The position numbers were made by a program, and so were the translations under genes. A DNA stretch of 64,000 bases from Alphaproteobacteria bacterium (GTDB lineage: Bacteria > Pseudomonadota > Alphaproteobacteria > Rhodobacterales > Rhodobacteraceae). Every line of letters begins with the position of its first letter. Position 1 is the stretch's first letter. Shown piece after piece: positions 11,306-20,450 of the stretch. The notes below the pieces were generated by a model. The model had not been told where the DNA came from, searched no databases, and saw only the letters and a program-made list of their open reading frames with translations. The stretch lies in the NCBI GenBank assembly GCA_030425925.1, contig JAUHZO010000004.1, positions 186,001 to 250,000 of the forward strand, written 5' to 3'.

Positions 11306-12366
11306 GTCTCCGTTCCGGGCGGGGGCGGCATGCCGTTGGGAAAAAGGGCGAGGGTCTTGAACACCGAACCCATTTCCCCCGGATGCGTCAACCGCCGATA
11401 TGCGGCAACATGCGCGTCCAGCGCGTCGCCGGTCAGGCCCTGGGCCAGGGTCTGCGCACGCTGGGTGATGCCCAGGCGTTCGAAAAAGACGCCCTGGGGC
11501 GTCAGGCGGCTGTGGGCTGCGGGGGCGGCGGCACGGGCCAGCGCTTCGAAATCCACATGGGCGGTCAGATCGGCCATGCCCGGCGCGGCAAACGGGTCTG
11601 TCGCGGCGTGATCCCGGACCGCCTGAAATGTGTCGCCAAGCGAGCGCCAGTCGCCGTAATCCACGATCAGCGCAGCCCCGCCATGGGTGGCGACATGCGC
11701 GCCGATGGCCTGTGCGATGCCCTGCGCCGGGGCGCAGGTTTCGACGATGTCGCCGGGGCGCGTGTCCTCCAGCCGGTGATCCAGTGCGGCAATGGGCGCC
11801 GGGGCGCTGAGGCCGGGGCAGAGCGCGTTGTCGCTCAGCCCGATCACCCGCTCGCGCCAGCCATTTGGATCGCGCTGGAATTGGCGGATCGGCAGCGCGT
11901 CGAAGAACTCGTTGGCGATCAGGTAGAGTGGCATCGCGGGCAGGGTGTCGGGCGTGGCGTGCCAGGTGGGCGAGTGGGCGGCCAGCCGGTCGGCCTGCAG
12001 GCGGCGCAGGCTTGGCGAGGTCTCGACCAGGTGCAGCTGCAGGGCGGCGTGAAACCCCGGCACCGACGTCGTGGCACGCAGGGCGTCGGCCATGAGGGTG
12101 CCCCGGCCGGGGCCAAGCTCGGCCAGGGCAAACGGGGCCGGCGCGCCCTGATCGAGCCAGGTCTGTGCAAGGCACAGGCCCAGCAGCTCGCCGAACATCT
12201 GGCTGATTTCGGGCGCGGTGGTGAAATCACCGGCACGGCCCAGCGGATCGCGGGTGGCGTAATAACCGTGTTCGGGATGTTGCAGGCAGGCCTGCATGTA
12301 GCGGCTGAGCGGCATCGGGCCGGTGGCGGCGATCTCGGCGGTCAGGAGGCGATGGAGCGGTGTCAA
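11302..12366 (-). CDS. MidA/NDUFAF7 family class I SAM-dependent methyltransferase
   Basis: 354 residues. The opening PMPLSRYMQACLQHPEHGYY and RDPLGRAGDFTTAPEISQMFGELLG are signatures of the MidA (DUF185) family. ALAELGPGRGTLMADAL near residue 85 is the SAM-binding loop. LIANEFFDALPIRQF and LIVDYGDW follow in the right order. The mitochondrial homologue NDUFAF7 methylates an arginine of complex I subunit NDUFS2; a like role on bacterial complex I is plausible but not shown. It overlaps pgeF by 4 bp and follows lgt by 12 bp. Confidence 0.93.
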   Translation of the reverse strand: MTPLHRLLTAEIAATGPMPLSRYMQACLQHPEHGYYATRDPLGRAGDFTTAPEISQMFGELLGLCLAQTWLDQGAPAPFALAELGPGRGTLMADALRATTSVPGFHAALQLHLVETSPSLRRLQADRLAAHSPTWHATPDTLPAMPLYLIANEFFDALPIRQFQRDPNGWRERVIGLSDNALCPGLSAPAPIAALDHRLEDTRPGDIVETCAPAQGIAQAIGAHVATHGGAALIVDYGDWRSLGDTFQAVRDHAATDPFAAPGMADLTAHVDFEALARAAAPAAHSRLTPQGVFFERLGITQRAQTLAQGLTGDALDAHVAAYRRLTHPGEMGSVFKTLALFPNGMPPPPGTET

Positions 12367-12378
12367 CGGCCCCCCTCC

Positions 12379-13302
12379 CTACCCCTCCCCCCGCACGGGG
12401 GAGGGGACCTGTTGCGCCTTCTGGCGGCGCAGCGCCCAGAGGATCGCCAGTGCGCCGCCCAGGATCATCGGCAGGTTCAGAAGCTGGCCCATGGTCAGCC
12501 CGTAGCCGTTGAGGTGCAGCGCAAGGCCCAGCGGGTTGCCGGGTGACTGGAACTGGATATCGGGCTGGCGGAAGAACTCGACGATGAAGCGCCCGATGCC
12601 GTAGCCGGCAAAGAAGGTGCCGGCGATGACGCCGGGGTATTTCAGCCAGCCGCGCCGGACCATCCACCAGATCACCAGGCCCAGGATCAGCCCCTCCATC
12701 GCGGCCTCGTAGAGTTGCGAGGGGTGGCGGGCGCAAAGCTCTCCCAATGGCTGGCCGCATTCCTGTGCGAGCTCTCCGGGGAAGATCACGGCCCAGGGCA
12801 CGTCCGAGGGCCGGCCCCAGAGCTCGGCATTGATGAAGTTCGAGATCCGCCCCAGCAGCAGGCCCGGCGGGGTGGCCAGCGCGAGCATGTCGGCGGTGGA
12901 AGCCAGCGGCAGGCTGTGGCGCGTGGCGAAGATCCAGACCGCCAGCACGACGCCGATCAGCCCGCCATGGAAGGCCATGCCGCCTTTCCAGATCATCGGG
13001 ATTTCCCAGGGGTTCGCCAGGTAATGGCCCGGCATGTAGAAGATCACGAAACCCAGCCGCCCGCCGAGGATCACGCCGAGGATCACCCAGGTCAGCAGTT
13101 CCTCGATCTGGTCGGGGGTCATGGGAGGTGTGTCATCGCGCCAGAGGGCGGGGCGTTTCACCGCGCGTACGGCCAGCGCCCAGCCGATGAGGATGCCGGC
13201 GATATAGGCCAGCGCGTACCAGCGCAGCGCGAAGGAAAAGCCGAAGAGCGTGATCGAGAACAGCTCGGAGGAGAGCGGCGGAAAGGGGATGGCGGCCTGC
13301 AT
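12379..13302 (-). CDS. lgt: Prolipoprotein diacylglyceryl transferase (Lgt)
   Basis: An inner-membrane enzyme that moves diacylglycerol from phosphatidylglycerol to the lipobox cysteine of prolipoproteins. The 307-residue protein has about seven hydrophobic segments. It contains [10 protein letters not shown], the catalytic-loop [14 protein letters not shown], and the Lgt signature [20 protein letters not shown] with the critical Arg and Asn. [12 protein letters not shown] and [13 protein letters not shown] follow. The last residues (VPSPVRGEG) are encoded by a C-rich palindrome at 12380-12405 that looks like intergenic repeat DNA. First gene of lgt-midA-pgeF. Confidence 0.97.
   Translation of the reverse strand: MQAAIPFPPLSSELFSITLFGFSFALRWYALAYIAGILIGWALAVRAVKRPALWRDDTPPMTPDQIEELLTWVILGVILGGRLGFVIFYMPGHYLANPWEIPMIWKGGMAFHGGLIGVVLAVWIFATRHSLPLASTADMLALATPPGLLLGRISNFINAELWGRPSDVPWAVIFPGELAQECGQPLGELCARHPSQLYEAAMEGLILGLVIWWMVRRGWLKYPGVIAGTFFAGYGIGRFIVEFFRQPDIQFQSPGNPLGLALHLNGYGLTMGQLLNLPMILGGALAILWALRRQKAQQVPSPVRGEG
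12380..12405. repeat. C/G-rich palindrome at the lgt 3' end
   Basis: CCCCTCCCCCCGCACGGGGG with AGGGG forms an imperfect palindrome typical of dispersed proteobacterial intergenic repeats. It spans the last codons of lgt and so encodes its -PSPVRGEG tail. Confidence 0.55.
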
Positions 13303-13396
13303 GCGTCTTGGTGCCTCTCGTCAGCGGGCGAAGTCAACCTTGAGGGTGCTCTGTTTGGGGACCATATAGGAGGGGAATGCAACGGCGGAGTGACCC

Positions 13397-13636
13397 ATGC
13401 AGACCCGGAACAAGGTTTTCGAAGACATCTCGCAACTGATGACCAATGCCATGGGCGTGGCGCAGGGGGCGAAGGAAGAGGCGGAGACCGCGATGAAGTC
13501 GCTGGTGGACCGCTGGCTGGCGGACCGTGACTTCGTGACGCGCGAGGAATTCGACGCTGTGCGCGCCATGGCGCAGAAGGCCCGCGAGGAAAACGCGGCG
13601 CTGAAGGCGCGCATCGAGGCGCTGGAAGCGCGCTGA
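13397..13636 (+). CDS. Accessory factor UbiK family protein
   Basis: 79 residues, MQTRNKVFEDISQLMTNAMG..., with a BMFP/YqiC pattern: an N-terminal amphipathic helix, then RDFVTREEFDAVRAMAQKAREE and a coiled coil ALKARIEALEAR. In gammaproteobacteria UbiK scaffolds ubiquinone biosynthesis late steps and promotes membrane association. It is monocistronic, divergent from lgt. Family assignment is strong by pattern; function in this organism is by analogy. Confidence 0.85.
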   Translation: MQTRNKVFEDISQLMTNAMGVAQGAKEEAETAMKSLVDRWLADRDFVTREEFDAVRAMAQKAREENAALKARIEALEAR

Positions 13637-13774
13637 CGGCGGAACGGCGCTGTTTCGGCCTTGAGGGCCGAAAGGCGCCCCGCCCGCCGTCCCGCAGGCG
13701 CGCTCCTCCGGCGGCGGGCGGGGCGGGGATGGCGCGGTGAGTATTTGAAGAAAGATGAAAGGGCGTGTCGTCCG

Positions 13775-14629
13775 TCAGGCGGGTCGGCTGTGCCACCAGG
13801 TGTCGGCTGCGCCTGGCTGAAACCTGTCGGCGAGGCCGATGCCGACGAGCTGCGCCTTGGTGGGGGCTGCGGGCTTGATGTCGGTGGTGGGGCCGACGCA
13901 GTGGATTTCCCACATGCCGGACGGCGCGCTGAGCCAGCCCTTGAGGCGGAAGAGTGCGGCGGGGCGGGTTGCGAGGAAGCTGCGCAGGTCGGGGGCCGAC
14001 AGGCAGAGGTCGTCCGTGGTTTGCCAGCTGGCATAATTTGGATGCGGTGCCCTGGCAGGTGTCGGGGCCAGCCGCGGCGGCAGGCCCAGGAGCAGCGGCG
14101 CAAGGGGATCTTCTGGCGGCAGGAGGTTTGCGTCGAGGCCGGGCGGGACGTGATCGGTTTTTGTGACCAGCCGCAGATCGGCGACATCGGCCTGGGCGCG
14201 GACTTGCGACCCGATCTGCGGGTCCTCGGAAAGCGCGGCCCAGGTCAGCCCGTCCACCAGCGTGACGATGCCGCCATAGGCCAGCTCCGGCTCTGCCAGT
14301 GCGGCATTGGCGATGCGCGCGGGATCGGCGATGCCCGAGGCTTCGACCACCAGGTGATCGGGGCGCGGGTCACGGTCGAGCACGTCGCCGATGGCCATGA
14401 ACAGATCCGCCCCCATGGTGCAGCAGACGCAGCCATTGGTCAGCGCGATGGTGTCTTCGGTCTGCGCGGCGAGCAGCGCGGCGTCGATGTTCACTGCGCC
14501 GAAATCGTTGACCATCACCATCAGTCGCAGACCGTGGTCTTCGGCCAGGAGGCGGTTCAGCAGCGTTGTCTTGCCGGCACCCAGATAGCCGCCGATCACG
14601 GTCAGGGGCAGTCGGAAGGCTGACCGCAT
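13775..14629 (-). CDS. CobW/G3E family GTPase (metallochaperone-like)
   Basis: 284 residues starting at ATG 14629, one base into the stop of the upstream amidohydrolase gene (TGATG). LTVIGGYLGAGKTTLLNRLL is the Walker A. IALTNGCVCCTMGADL gives the CxCC metal-binding motif. DHLVVEASGIADPARIAN contains the E-x-S/x-G switch, and LVTKTDHV is the NKxD-like guanine-specificity box. The C-terminal domain has FRLKGWLSAPSGMWEIHCVG. G3E GTPases deliver metals such as zinc or cobalt. Pairing with a metal-dependent amidohydrolase hints that it metallates that enzyme, an inference. Confidence 0.92.
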   Translation of the reverse strand: MRSAFRLPLTVIGGYLGAGKTTLLNRLLAEDHGLRLMVMVNDFGAVNIDAALLAAQTEDTIALTNGCVCCTMGADLFMAIGDVLDRDPRPDHLVVEASGIADPARIANAALAEPELAYGGIVTLVDGLTWAALSEDPQIGSQVRAQADVADLRLVTKTDHVPPGLDANLLPPEDPLAPLLLGLPPRLAPTPARAPHPNYASWQTTDDLCLSAPDLRSFLATRPAALFRLKGWLSAPSGMWEIHCVGPTTDIKPAAPTKAQLVGIGLADRFQPGAADTWWHSRPA

Positions 14630-16254
14630 CAGAGCAGGTGCAGCTGCCCGCCGAACACCGTGCCGCGGACGCCGATATCGCGCAGGCCGGCGGCACCGGT
14701 TTCCATCGGGTCGGCGTCTAGCACGGCGAAATCGGCGCGCTTGCCGACCGAGATCGTGCCGATTTCGTGGTCGAGCCCCAGCGTGTAGGCGGGGCCCAGC
14801 GTGATGGCGCGCAGCGCCTCTTTCAGCGTGATGCGCTGCGCCTCGCCCAGGACGCGATCCGACATGGTGTGGCGCATGGCCGCCGTCCAGGCGGTGAAGA
14901 GCGGGCCCATCGGCGTGACCGGCGCATCGGAATGGATCGCCAGCGGCACGCCCGCGTCCAGCGCGGAGCGGCAGCCATCCATGCGCGCCGCGCGGTCTTC
15001 TCCGATGGTGAGCGCGGCGTGCTGGTCGCCGAAATACCAGATGTGGTTGGCAAAGAGGTTCACGCAGAGGTCCAGTTCGGCGGCGCGGGCAAATTGCGCG
15101 GCGTCCATCATCTGGGCGTGCTGGAGCACGTGGCGCAGGCCGGGCCGGGGATGCGCGGCCTTGGCGGCGGCCAGCGCCTCCATCGTCACCGCCGAGGCCT
15201 CGTCGCCATTGACGTGGATGTGCATCGGCAGCCCGGCGCGCTGCATTTCGAGGCAAAGTGCTGCGATCTGGTCGGGCGCGGTGTTCCAGATGCCGTTGGC
15301 CTGCCCGCCCACGTAGCCCGGCCAGAGCACCCGCGCGGTCCAGCCCTGGATCGAGCCGTCGGTCATGATCTTGACCGCGCCGAGGCGCAGCTTGTCTGTC
15401 GACCGGGCGCGCAGGGTCAGCGCGCGGGACGAGATCGTCTCGGGCGCGGCATTGGCCCCCAACGCGGGCACGAGGCGCATGCAGAAGGCGTCTTCGCCGG
15501 TCAGGCGCAGCATCCGGTCGAGATCGTCTTCCTCCATCGTGGAATAGAGATCTGTGGCGGTGGTGACGCCGGCGCGCTGGCAGACGCTGGCGTAGCGGCG
15601 CACCGCGTCGTCCGTCATGCTGAGCGCACGGAAATCGACGCCGAGGCGGCGCATCAGCGGGAACATGGCCGCCATTTCCTGCAACTCACCCGTGGGATTG
15701 CCATCGGGGCCCATGACCACGCCTTCGACATTGGTGTGGCTGCCATAACCCACCAGTTCCAGCGCCCTGGAGTTGGCGCAGAGCAGGTGGAAATTGGAGA
15801 ACATCACCATCACCGGGCGGTCGGCGCTGACCTGGTCGAGATGATGGCGCGACAGCCGTTCGCCGGGCAGAAAGATCGGGTCGAGCCCCCAGCCCACCAG
15901 AGGCTGGCCCACGGGCAGTTTCGCGGCCTCTTCGGTCAGGCGGGCGACGACCTCGTCGAGCGTGGCAAGGCCTTGCCACAGCTTGCCGTCCGGGTCGATC
16001 CGGTCGTGATAGCCGGTATAGGTGTAGTTCCAGATCGCGCCGGCCATCATGTGCGCATGGCCTTCGACGAAGCCGGGCATCAGAACGCTGTCGGCCATCC
16101 TGTCATCGGGGACCGAGTCGCCCCAGGGCGTGGCGCAGTCTGGGCCGCCCAGGGCCAGGATTCGCCCGTCGCGCACCGCCACATGGGTGGCCTCGGGCGT
16201 GTTGGGGTCCAGCGTGAGGATGGACCTGGCGGCAAAGACGGTGATCTGCGACAT
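14629..16254 (-). CDS. Amidohydrolase family protein (YtcJ-like)
   Basis: 541 residues from ATG 16254, which has GGGAG eight bases upstream; the longer frame to 16338 lacks support. It begins MSQITVFAARSILTLDPNTP and ADSVLMPGFVEGHAHMMAGA, where HxH is the metal-binding motif of the amidohydrolase superfamily. Later come IKIMTDGSIQGWTARVLWPG-like residues, MHIHVNGDEASAV, and the closing AIHSDAPVTPMGPLFTAW and LGLDHEIGTISVGKRADFAV. This order matches the amidohydrolase-3/YtcJ group, cytoplasmic metal hydrolases of uncertain substrate. It is translationally coupled to the CobW-type GTPase. Confidence 0.93.
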   Translation of the reverse strand: MSQITVFAARSILTLDPNTPEATHVAVRDGRILALGGPDCATPWGDSVPDDRMADSVLMPGFVEGHAHMMAGAIWNYTYTGYHDRIDPDGKLWQGLATLDEVVARLTEEAAKLPVGQPLVGWGLDPIFLPGERLSRHHLDQVSADRPVMVMFSNFHLLCANSRALELVGYGSHTNVEGVVMGPDGNPTGELQEMAAMFPLMRRLGVDFRALSMTDDAVRRYASVCQRAGVTTATDLYSTMEEDDLDRMLRLTGEDAFCMRLVPALGANAAPETISSRALTLRARSTDKLRLGAVKIMTDGSIQGWTARVLWPGYVGGQANGIWNTAPDQIAALCLEMQRAGLPMHIHVNGDEASAVTMEALAAAKAAHPRPGLRHVLQHAQMMDAAQFARAAELDLCVNLFANHIWYFGDQHAALTIGEDRAARMDGCRSALDAGVPLAIHSDAPVTPMGPLFTAWTAAMRHTMSDRVLGEAQRITLKEALRAITLGPAYTLGLDHEIGTISVGKRADFAVLDADPMETGAAGLRDIGVRGTVFGGQLHLL

Positions 16255-16367
16255 CTGCGGGCTCCCTTGTTGCTGGAAAGGTGCACGCAAATCACCGGGC
16301 GCGGCAATGGTTTTGTTGCCTTGGCAAGCATTCGCCACAAGCGGGCATGGCCGCTTGTGGCGCGGCG

Positions 16368-16616
16368 TTATTTCACGCCGGCCCGCTTCACGCAGGTCAG
16401 AACATTGTTCACGTAGATCAGGCGATGGCCGGCCTTCTTGCAGACGAGGTAGCTGTAGTGCCCCGCGGCATAGGCAACGCCCGGGGTATAGCAGTTGTTG
16501 TCATCGCACAGCGTGGCCCAGCCATAGGGGTTGTCGACCTTTTCCCAGGCCAGCGCGGGCACGGCAGAGGCCGCCAGGACGGCCAGGGCAAGGGCTGCGG
16601 AACGGATGGGTGTCAT
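16368..16616 (-). CDS. Small exported protein, function unknown
   Basis: 82 residues from ATG 16616 with GGAGA seven bases upstream. The first 23 residues (MTPIRSAALALAVLAASAVP ALA) form a Sec signal peptide with an ALA-W cleavage site. The mature part, WEKVDNPYGWATLCDDNNCY..., has four cysteines that could form two disulfides in the periplasm. I do not recognise the family. It stands alone, between the amidohydrolase and the divergent ABC operon. Confidence 0.75.
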   Translation of the reverse strand: MTPIRSAALALAVLAASAVPALAWEKVDNPYGWATLCDDNNCYTPGVAYAAGHYSYLVCKKAGHRLIYVNNVLTCVKRAGVK

Positions 16617-16805
16617 GGACTGTCTCCAAATCGAATGGTTTGCTTATGCAAGGTCGAGCGTAACAGATTCGCCAGGATTGCGGGGCGCGGGCCGGGAACA
16701 ATCTGGCGAAAGTTGGGCGGCGGCTTGGAAACAGTCTGTTTCCATCCCTGCGCCCGTCTGCTGTGCGACCCGGCGCGGGGCCGCGCCGACGGCCAAAGAA
16801 ATTCC

Positions 16806-16835
16806 TTCACAGTGCAAGCGGTTCGGGTCTAGCAT
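16806..16835 (+). promoter_or_regulatory. Candidate promoter of the ABC-xylBA operon
   Basis: TTCACA (16806-16811), 18 bp, TAGCAT (16830-16835), 27 bp before the substrate-binding protein start, with AGGGAGA as ribosome site. No clear XylR-type inverted repeat was recognised. Confidence 0.4.
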
Positions 16836-16862
16836 CCTGAAAAACAGATCAGGGAGACGACC

Positions 16863-18419
16863 ATGAACAGACTGACCCACGTCCTGGGGGCGCTTGCGCT
16901 GTGCGCGACCGCCCTGCCCGCCGGACCCGCCCTTGCCGAGGGCGGCACACTGGTCATTGCCTCCACGCAGGTGCCGCGGCATCTGAACGGCTCGGTCCAG
17001 TCGGGCATTGCCACCGCCGTGCCGTCGACGCAGATCTTTGCCTCGCCGCTGCGCTATGACGAGACCTGGGAACCTCAGCCCTACCTTGCCGAAAGCTGGG
17101 AGGTGTCGGAGGACGGCCTGACCGTCACGCTGAACCTGGTCGAAGGCGCGACGTTCCACGACGGCGAGGCCGTGGAGGCCGAAGACGTCGCCTTCTCGAT
17201 CATGAACACCAAGCAGAACCACCCGTTCCAGTCGATGTTCGCCCCGGTCGAAAGCATCGACACGCCGGACACCCGCACCGTGGTGATCAATCTCAGCCAG
17301 CCGCATCCGGCGCTTCTGCTGGCGCTGTCTCCGGCGCTGGCCCCGGTGCTGCCCAAGCACATCTTTGACGACGGGCAGGATCCGAAATCGCACCCCGCCA
17401 ACAGCGCGCCGGTGGGGTCGGGCCCGTTCATGCTGGAAGAATTCACGCCGGGCGAGGCGATCGTGCTGAAGAAGAACCCCAACTTCTTCATCGAGGGCCG
17501 CCCGATGCTGGACGAGATCATCATCCGCATCATCCAGGACCCGTCCGCCCTTTTGATCGCGATGGAGAACGGCGAGGCGGACATCTATCCCTTCATGGCC
17601 GGCAGCCAGGAAATCCGCCGCCTCGAAGGGGCCGATCACCTTGCGGTGACGCCCGAGGGGTATGCTGCGGTCGGCCCGATCAACTGGCTCGCGTTCAACA
17701 CGGCATCGGAAAAGCTGGCGGACGTGCGCGTGCGCCAGGCCATCGCCTACGCGGTGGACCGCGATTTCATCACACGCGCCCTGCATCGCGGTGTGAGCGC
17801 GCCGCAGCGCAGCCCGATCATTGAAGGCTCGCCCTTCTTCGACGAAAGCATCCCGGCCTATGATGTCGATCTCGACAAGGCCAACGCGCTGATGGCAGAG
17901 GCCGGGTTCGGCGACGGGATGGAACTGACCGTGGATTACATCCCCGGCCCCAAGGAACAGCAGCAGACGGTGGCGGAATACCTCAAGTCGCAGCTCAAGA
18001 AGATCGGTATCGAGGTGACGGTGCGCGCCGCGCCGGATTTCCCGACCTGGGCCGGCCGCGTCGGCGGGCATGATTTCGAGATGACGATGGACGTGGTGTT
18101 CAACTGGGGCGACCCGGTGATCGGCGTACACCGCACCTACCTGTGTTCGAACATCCGCCAGGGCGTGATCTGGTCCAACACCCAGCAATACTGCAACGAA
18201 AAGGTGGACGAATTGCTGAACGCGGCGGCGGTGGAACTGGACCCGGCCAAGCGCGCGGCGCTGTATGCCGAGTTCCAGCAGATCGTGGCGACCGACATGC
18301 CGATCTACTGGATCAACGCGCTGCCCTACCACACCGCCTATGACAAGCGGCTGCAGAACGTGCCCACGGGCATCTGGGGCACGATGCATCCCATGGACAT
18401 GGTGTCCTGGTCGGAGTGA
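16863..18419 (+). CDS. ABC transporter substrate-binding protein, peptide/oligosaccharide class (SBP_bac_5)
   Basis: 518 residues. The N-terminal signal peptide (MNRLTHVLGALALCATALPA...ALA) shows it is periplasmic, with no lipobox. The mature protein has family 5 features: YDETWEPQPYLAESWEVSED, TVTLNLVEGATFHDGEAVEA EDV, and VRQAIAYAVDRDFITRAL. Family 5 proteins bind di- and oligopeptides, nickel, opines or, in some bacteria, oligosaccharides. It begins a plus-strand operon ending in xylB-xylA, so a pentose-containing sugar is a plausible ligand; that is inference from context. Confidence 0.93.
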   Translation: MNRLTHVLGALALCATALPAGPALAEGGTLVIASTQVPRHLNGSVQSGIATAVPSTQIFASPLRYDETWEPQPYLAESWEVSEDGLTVTLNLVEGATFHDGEAVEAEDVAFSIMNTKQNHPFQSMFAPVESIDTPDTRTVVINLSQPHPALLLALSPALAPVLPKHIFDDGQDPKSHPANSAPVGSGPFMLEEFTPGEAIVLKKNPNFFIEGRPMLDEIIIRIIQDPSALLIAMENGEADIYPFMAGSQEIRRLEGADHLAVTPEGYAAVGPINWLAFNTASEKLADVRVRQAIAYAVDRDFITRALHRGVSAPQRSPIIEGSPFFDESIPAYDVDLDKANALMAEAGFGDGMELTVDYIPGPKEQQQTVAEYLKSQLKKIGIEVTVRAAPDFPTWAGRVGGHDFEMTMDVVFNWGDPVIGVHRTYLCSNIRQGVIWSNTQQYCNEKVDELLNAAAVELDPAKRAALYAEFQQIVATDMPIYWINALPYHTAYDKRLQNVPTGIWGTMHPMDMVSWSE

Positions 18420-18428
18420 ACCGGCTGG

Positions 18429-18495
18429 TCCGGGCGGGCAAATTTCTTGCAAAGAAATTTGTCAAAAGTCTTTCAAAGACTTTTGCCCGCCCGGA
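18429..18495. repeat. Paired palindromes between binding-protein and permease genes
   Basis: Two adjacent hairpins, AAATTTCTTGCAAAGAAATTT arms (18440-18460) and AAAAGTCTTT/AAGACTTTT (18464-18484), sit inside an outer CCGGGCGGGCAAA / TTTTGCCCGCCCGG stem. In RNA this makes a three-way junction. Such a structure could protect or terminate part of the transcript and raise the binding protein relative to the membrane parts. A related pair lies at 32508-32564. Confidence 0.7.
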
Positions 18496-18514
18496 TCCAA
18501 CCTGAGGAGACGAC

Positions 18515-19492
18515 ATGGGCAGCGGTTTCCTGCTTCGACGCATCGGCTACGGGCTCCTGCTCATGCTGGGGGTCGTCGTCCTGAACTTCCTGCTGATCCG
18601 GCTGGCGCCCGGCGACCCGGCGGTGGTGATCGCCGGGGAAATGGGCGGTGCCACCGAGGAGATGCTGGCCAGCATCCGCGAGGAATACGGGCTGAACGAG
18701 CCTTTGCTCGTGCAGCTGGGCATTTACATCGGTAACGTCCTGCGTGGCGATCTGGGCGAGAGCTTTTTCTTCAACCAGCCCGTGGCGCACCTGATCGCGC
18801 TCCGGATCGGGCCGACGATCCTGCTGGTGGTGACCGCGCAGCTGCTGTCGATCTTCCTGGGCGTGCTGCTGGGCGTGCTGGCGGCGCGGCGCCCCAACGG
18901 GGTGATGAGCGCCTTTGTCTCGGTCTTTGCCACCATCGGCTACGCGGTGCCGGTGTTCTGGACCGGGATCATGCTGATCATCCTCTTTGCCTCGGTTCTG
19001 CCGGTCTTTCCGGTCGAGGGCATGACCAGCGTGCGGCTGCGCGATGCGGCGTGGTACGTACAGTGGCTGGACGTGGCGCATCACCTGGTGCTTCCGGCCT
19101 TTACGCTGGCGATCATCTATCTTGCGCAATATGCGCGGCTTTCGCGGGCCTCGATGCTGGAGGTGTTGGGCTCGGACTATATCCGCACCGCCCGCGCCAA
19201 GGGCGCGCGCGAACGCACCGTGTTGTTCCGCCACGCCCTGCGCAACGCCGCGCTGCCGATCCTGACGGTGGCGGGGCTGCAATTCGGCAACTTGATCTCG
19301 GGCGCGCTGCTGGTCGAGACGGTGTTCAACTGGCCGGGCATGGGACGGCTGGCGTTCGATTCGATCCTGCGGCGGGATTACCCGACCATCATGGGGGTGC
19401 TGTTCTTTGCCTCGGCCATGGTGGTGATCGCGAACATCCTGACCGACTGGTCCTATCGCCTGGCCGACCCGCGGCTGCGGGGGCGGACGTGA
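18515..19492 (+). CDS. ABC transporter permease, DppB class
   Basis: 325 residues with six hydrophobic segments. The start GSGFLLRRIGYGLLLMLGVV and LLIRLAPGDPAVV are typical of DppB/OppB. After helices two and three comes the cytoplasmic EAA loop, EVLGSDYIRTARAKGARERT VLFRHALRNA, which contacts the ATPases. It closes with LVETVFNWPGMGRLAFDSIL and DPRLRGR. It forms the inner-membrane channel with the next gene. The 95-bp gap before it holds a paired palindrome. Confidence 0.95.
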   Translation: MGSGFLLRRIGYGLLLMLGVVVLNFLLIRLAPGDPAVVIAGEMGGATEEMLASIREEYGLNEPLLVQLGIYIGNVLRGDLGESFFFNQPVAHLIALRIGPTILLVVTAQLLSIFLGVLLGVLAARRPNGVMSAFVSVFATIGYAVPVFWTGIMLIILFASVLPVFPVEGMTSVRLRDAAWYVQWLDVAHHLVLPAFTLAIIYLAQYARLSRASMLEVLGSDYIRTARAKGARERTVLFRHALRNAALPILTVAGLQFGNLISGALLVETVFNWPGMGRLAFDSILRRDYPTIMGVLFFASAMVVIANILTDWSYRLADPRLRGRT

Positions 19493-19504
19493 GGGCGGTT
19501 TGGT

Positions 19505-19562
19505 CCTCATCGACGCGGGGGGCCAGCCCCCCGCACCCCCCGGGGTATTGTCGCCAAGAAGA
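19505..19562. repeat. Dispersed-looking intergenic sequence between the two permease genes
   Basis: A GCGGGGGGC / GCCCCCCGC hairpin is followed by CCGGGGTATT and CCAAGAAGAAGG. A related GAGTATTTGAAGAAAGATGA lies at 13739-13758. Short sequences of this type (GTATTT then AAGATGAA/AAGAAG) recur between genes in Rhodobacteraceae, from memory. Confidence 0.45.
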
Positions 19563-19574
19563 AGGTAGGGTGGC

Positions 19575-20450
19575 ATGAGCGACCGGACGGCGGCGCAGGT
19601 CCGGGCGGAAAGCCCCGCGCGCGAGGCGTGGCGGATGTTTCGCCGCAACATCCCGGCGCTGGCCGGGCTGGTGATCCTGAGTGCGATCGTGCTGGCCACG
19701 TTGTATGGCAGTTTCTTCTATTCCGGCGACGCGTTCGACATCGTCTGGGCTCCGCACGAGCCGCCCGGGGTGACGGCGGAGTTTCCGCTGGGCACGGATT
19801 ACCTGGGCCGCGACATCGTTGCGGGGCTGCTGACCGGGGGTGGGCCCACACTGGCGGTGGGGGCCGCGGCGGCGGCGATCACCATGGTGATCGGGATCAC
19901 GCTGGGGGCGCTGGCGGGGTTCTTCGGCGGCTGGGTGGACAACCTGCTGATGCGGATCACCGAGTTCTTCCAGGTGCTGCCGGCGCTCTTGTTCGCCATG
20001 GTGCTGGTGACGCTGTTCAGCCCGTCGCTCTGGACCATTGCCATTGCCATAGGCGTGGTCAGCTGGCCGCAGACCGCGCGCCTGACGCGGGCCGAGTTCC
20101 TCAAGATCAAGGAGCTGGAATACGTCACCGCCGCCCGGGCCATCGGGGCGCGGAACGGGCGCATCATGTGGCAGGTGATCCTGCCCAATGCCGCGCCGCC
20201 GCTGATCGTGTCGGCCACGCTGACAGTGGGCGTGGCGATCCTGTTCGAGGCGGGGCTTTCCTTCCTGGGTCTGGGCGATCCAAACGTCATGAGCTGGGGG
20301 CTGATGATCGGGGCGAACCGGGAATACATCCTGGATGCCTGGTGGCCGGTGACCTTTCCGGGCCTGGCGATCTTTTTCACCGTCTTTTCGGTCTCGCTGA
20401 TCGGGGACGGGTTGAACGATGCCTTCAATCCGAAGTTGAGAAGCCGATGA
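19575..20450 (+). CDS. ABC transporter permease, DppC class
   Basis: 291 residues. An N-terminal cytoplasmic lead SPAREAWRMFRRNIPALAGL is followed by the first helix. FPLGTDYLGRDIVAGLLTGG is the conserved DppC/OppC segment. The EAA loop reads EFLKIKELEYVTAARAIGAR near residue 180, then ILPNAAPPLIVSATLTVG and FLGLGDPNVMSWGLMI. It pairs with the upstream DppB-class permease. Its stop overlaps the next ATPase start (ATGA). Normal length. Confidence 0.95.
   Translation: MSDRTAAQVRAESPAREAWRMFRRNIPALAGLVILSAIVLATLYGSFFYSGDAFDIVWAPHEPPGVTAEFPLGTDYLGRDIVAGLLTGGGPTLAVGAAAAAITMVIGITLGALAGFFGGWVDNLLMRITEFFQVLPALLFAMVLVTLFSPSLWTIAIAIGVVSWPQTARLTRAEFLKIKELEYVTAARAIGARNGRIMWQVILPNAAPPLIVSATLTVGVAILFEAGLSFLGLGDPNVMSWGLMIGANREYILDAWWPVTFPGLAIFFTVFSVSLIGDGLNDAFNPKLRSR

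Noticed and set aside
10550-12175. Long minus-strand frame suggesting an N-terminally extended PgeF
   Set aside because: The added part overlaps midA in another frame; ATG 11305 with ATGA coupling gives a normal-length PgeF.
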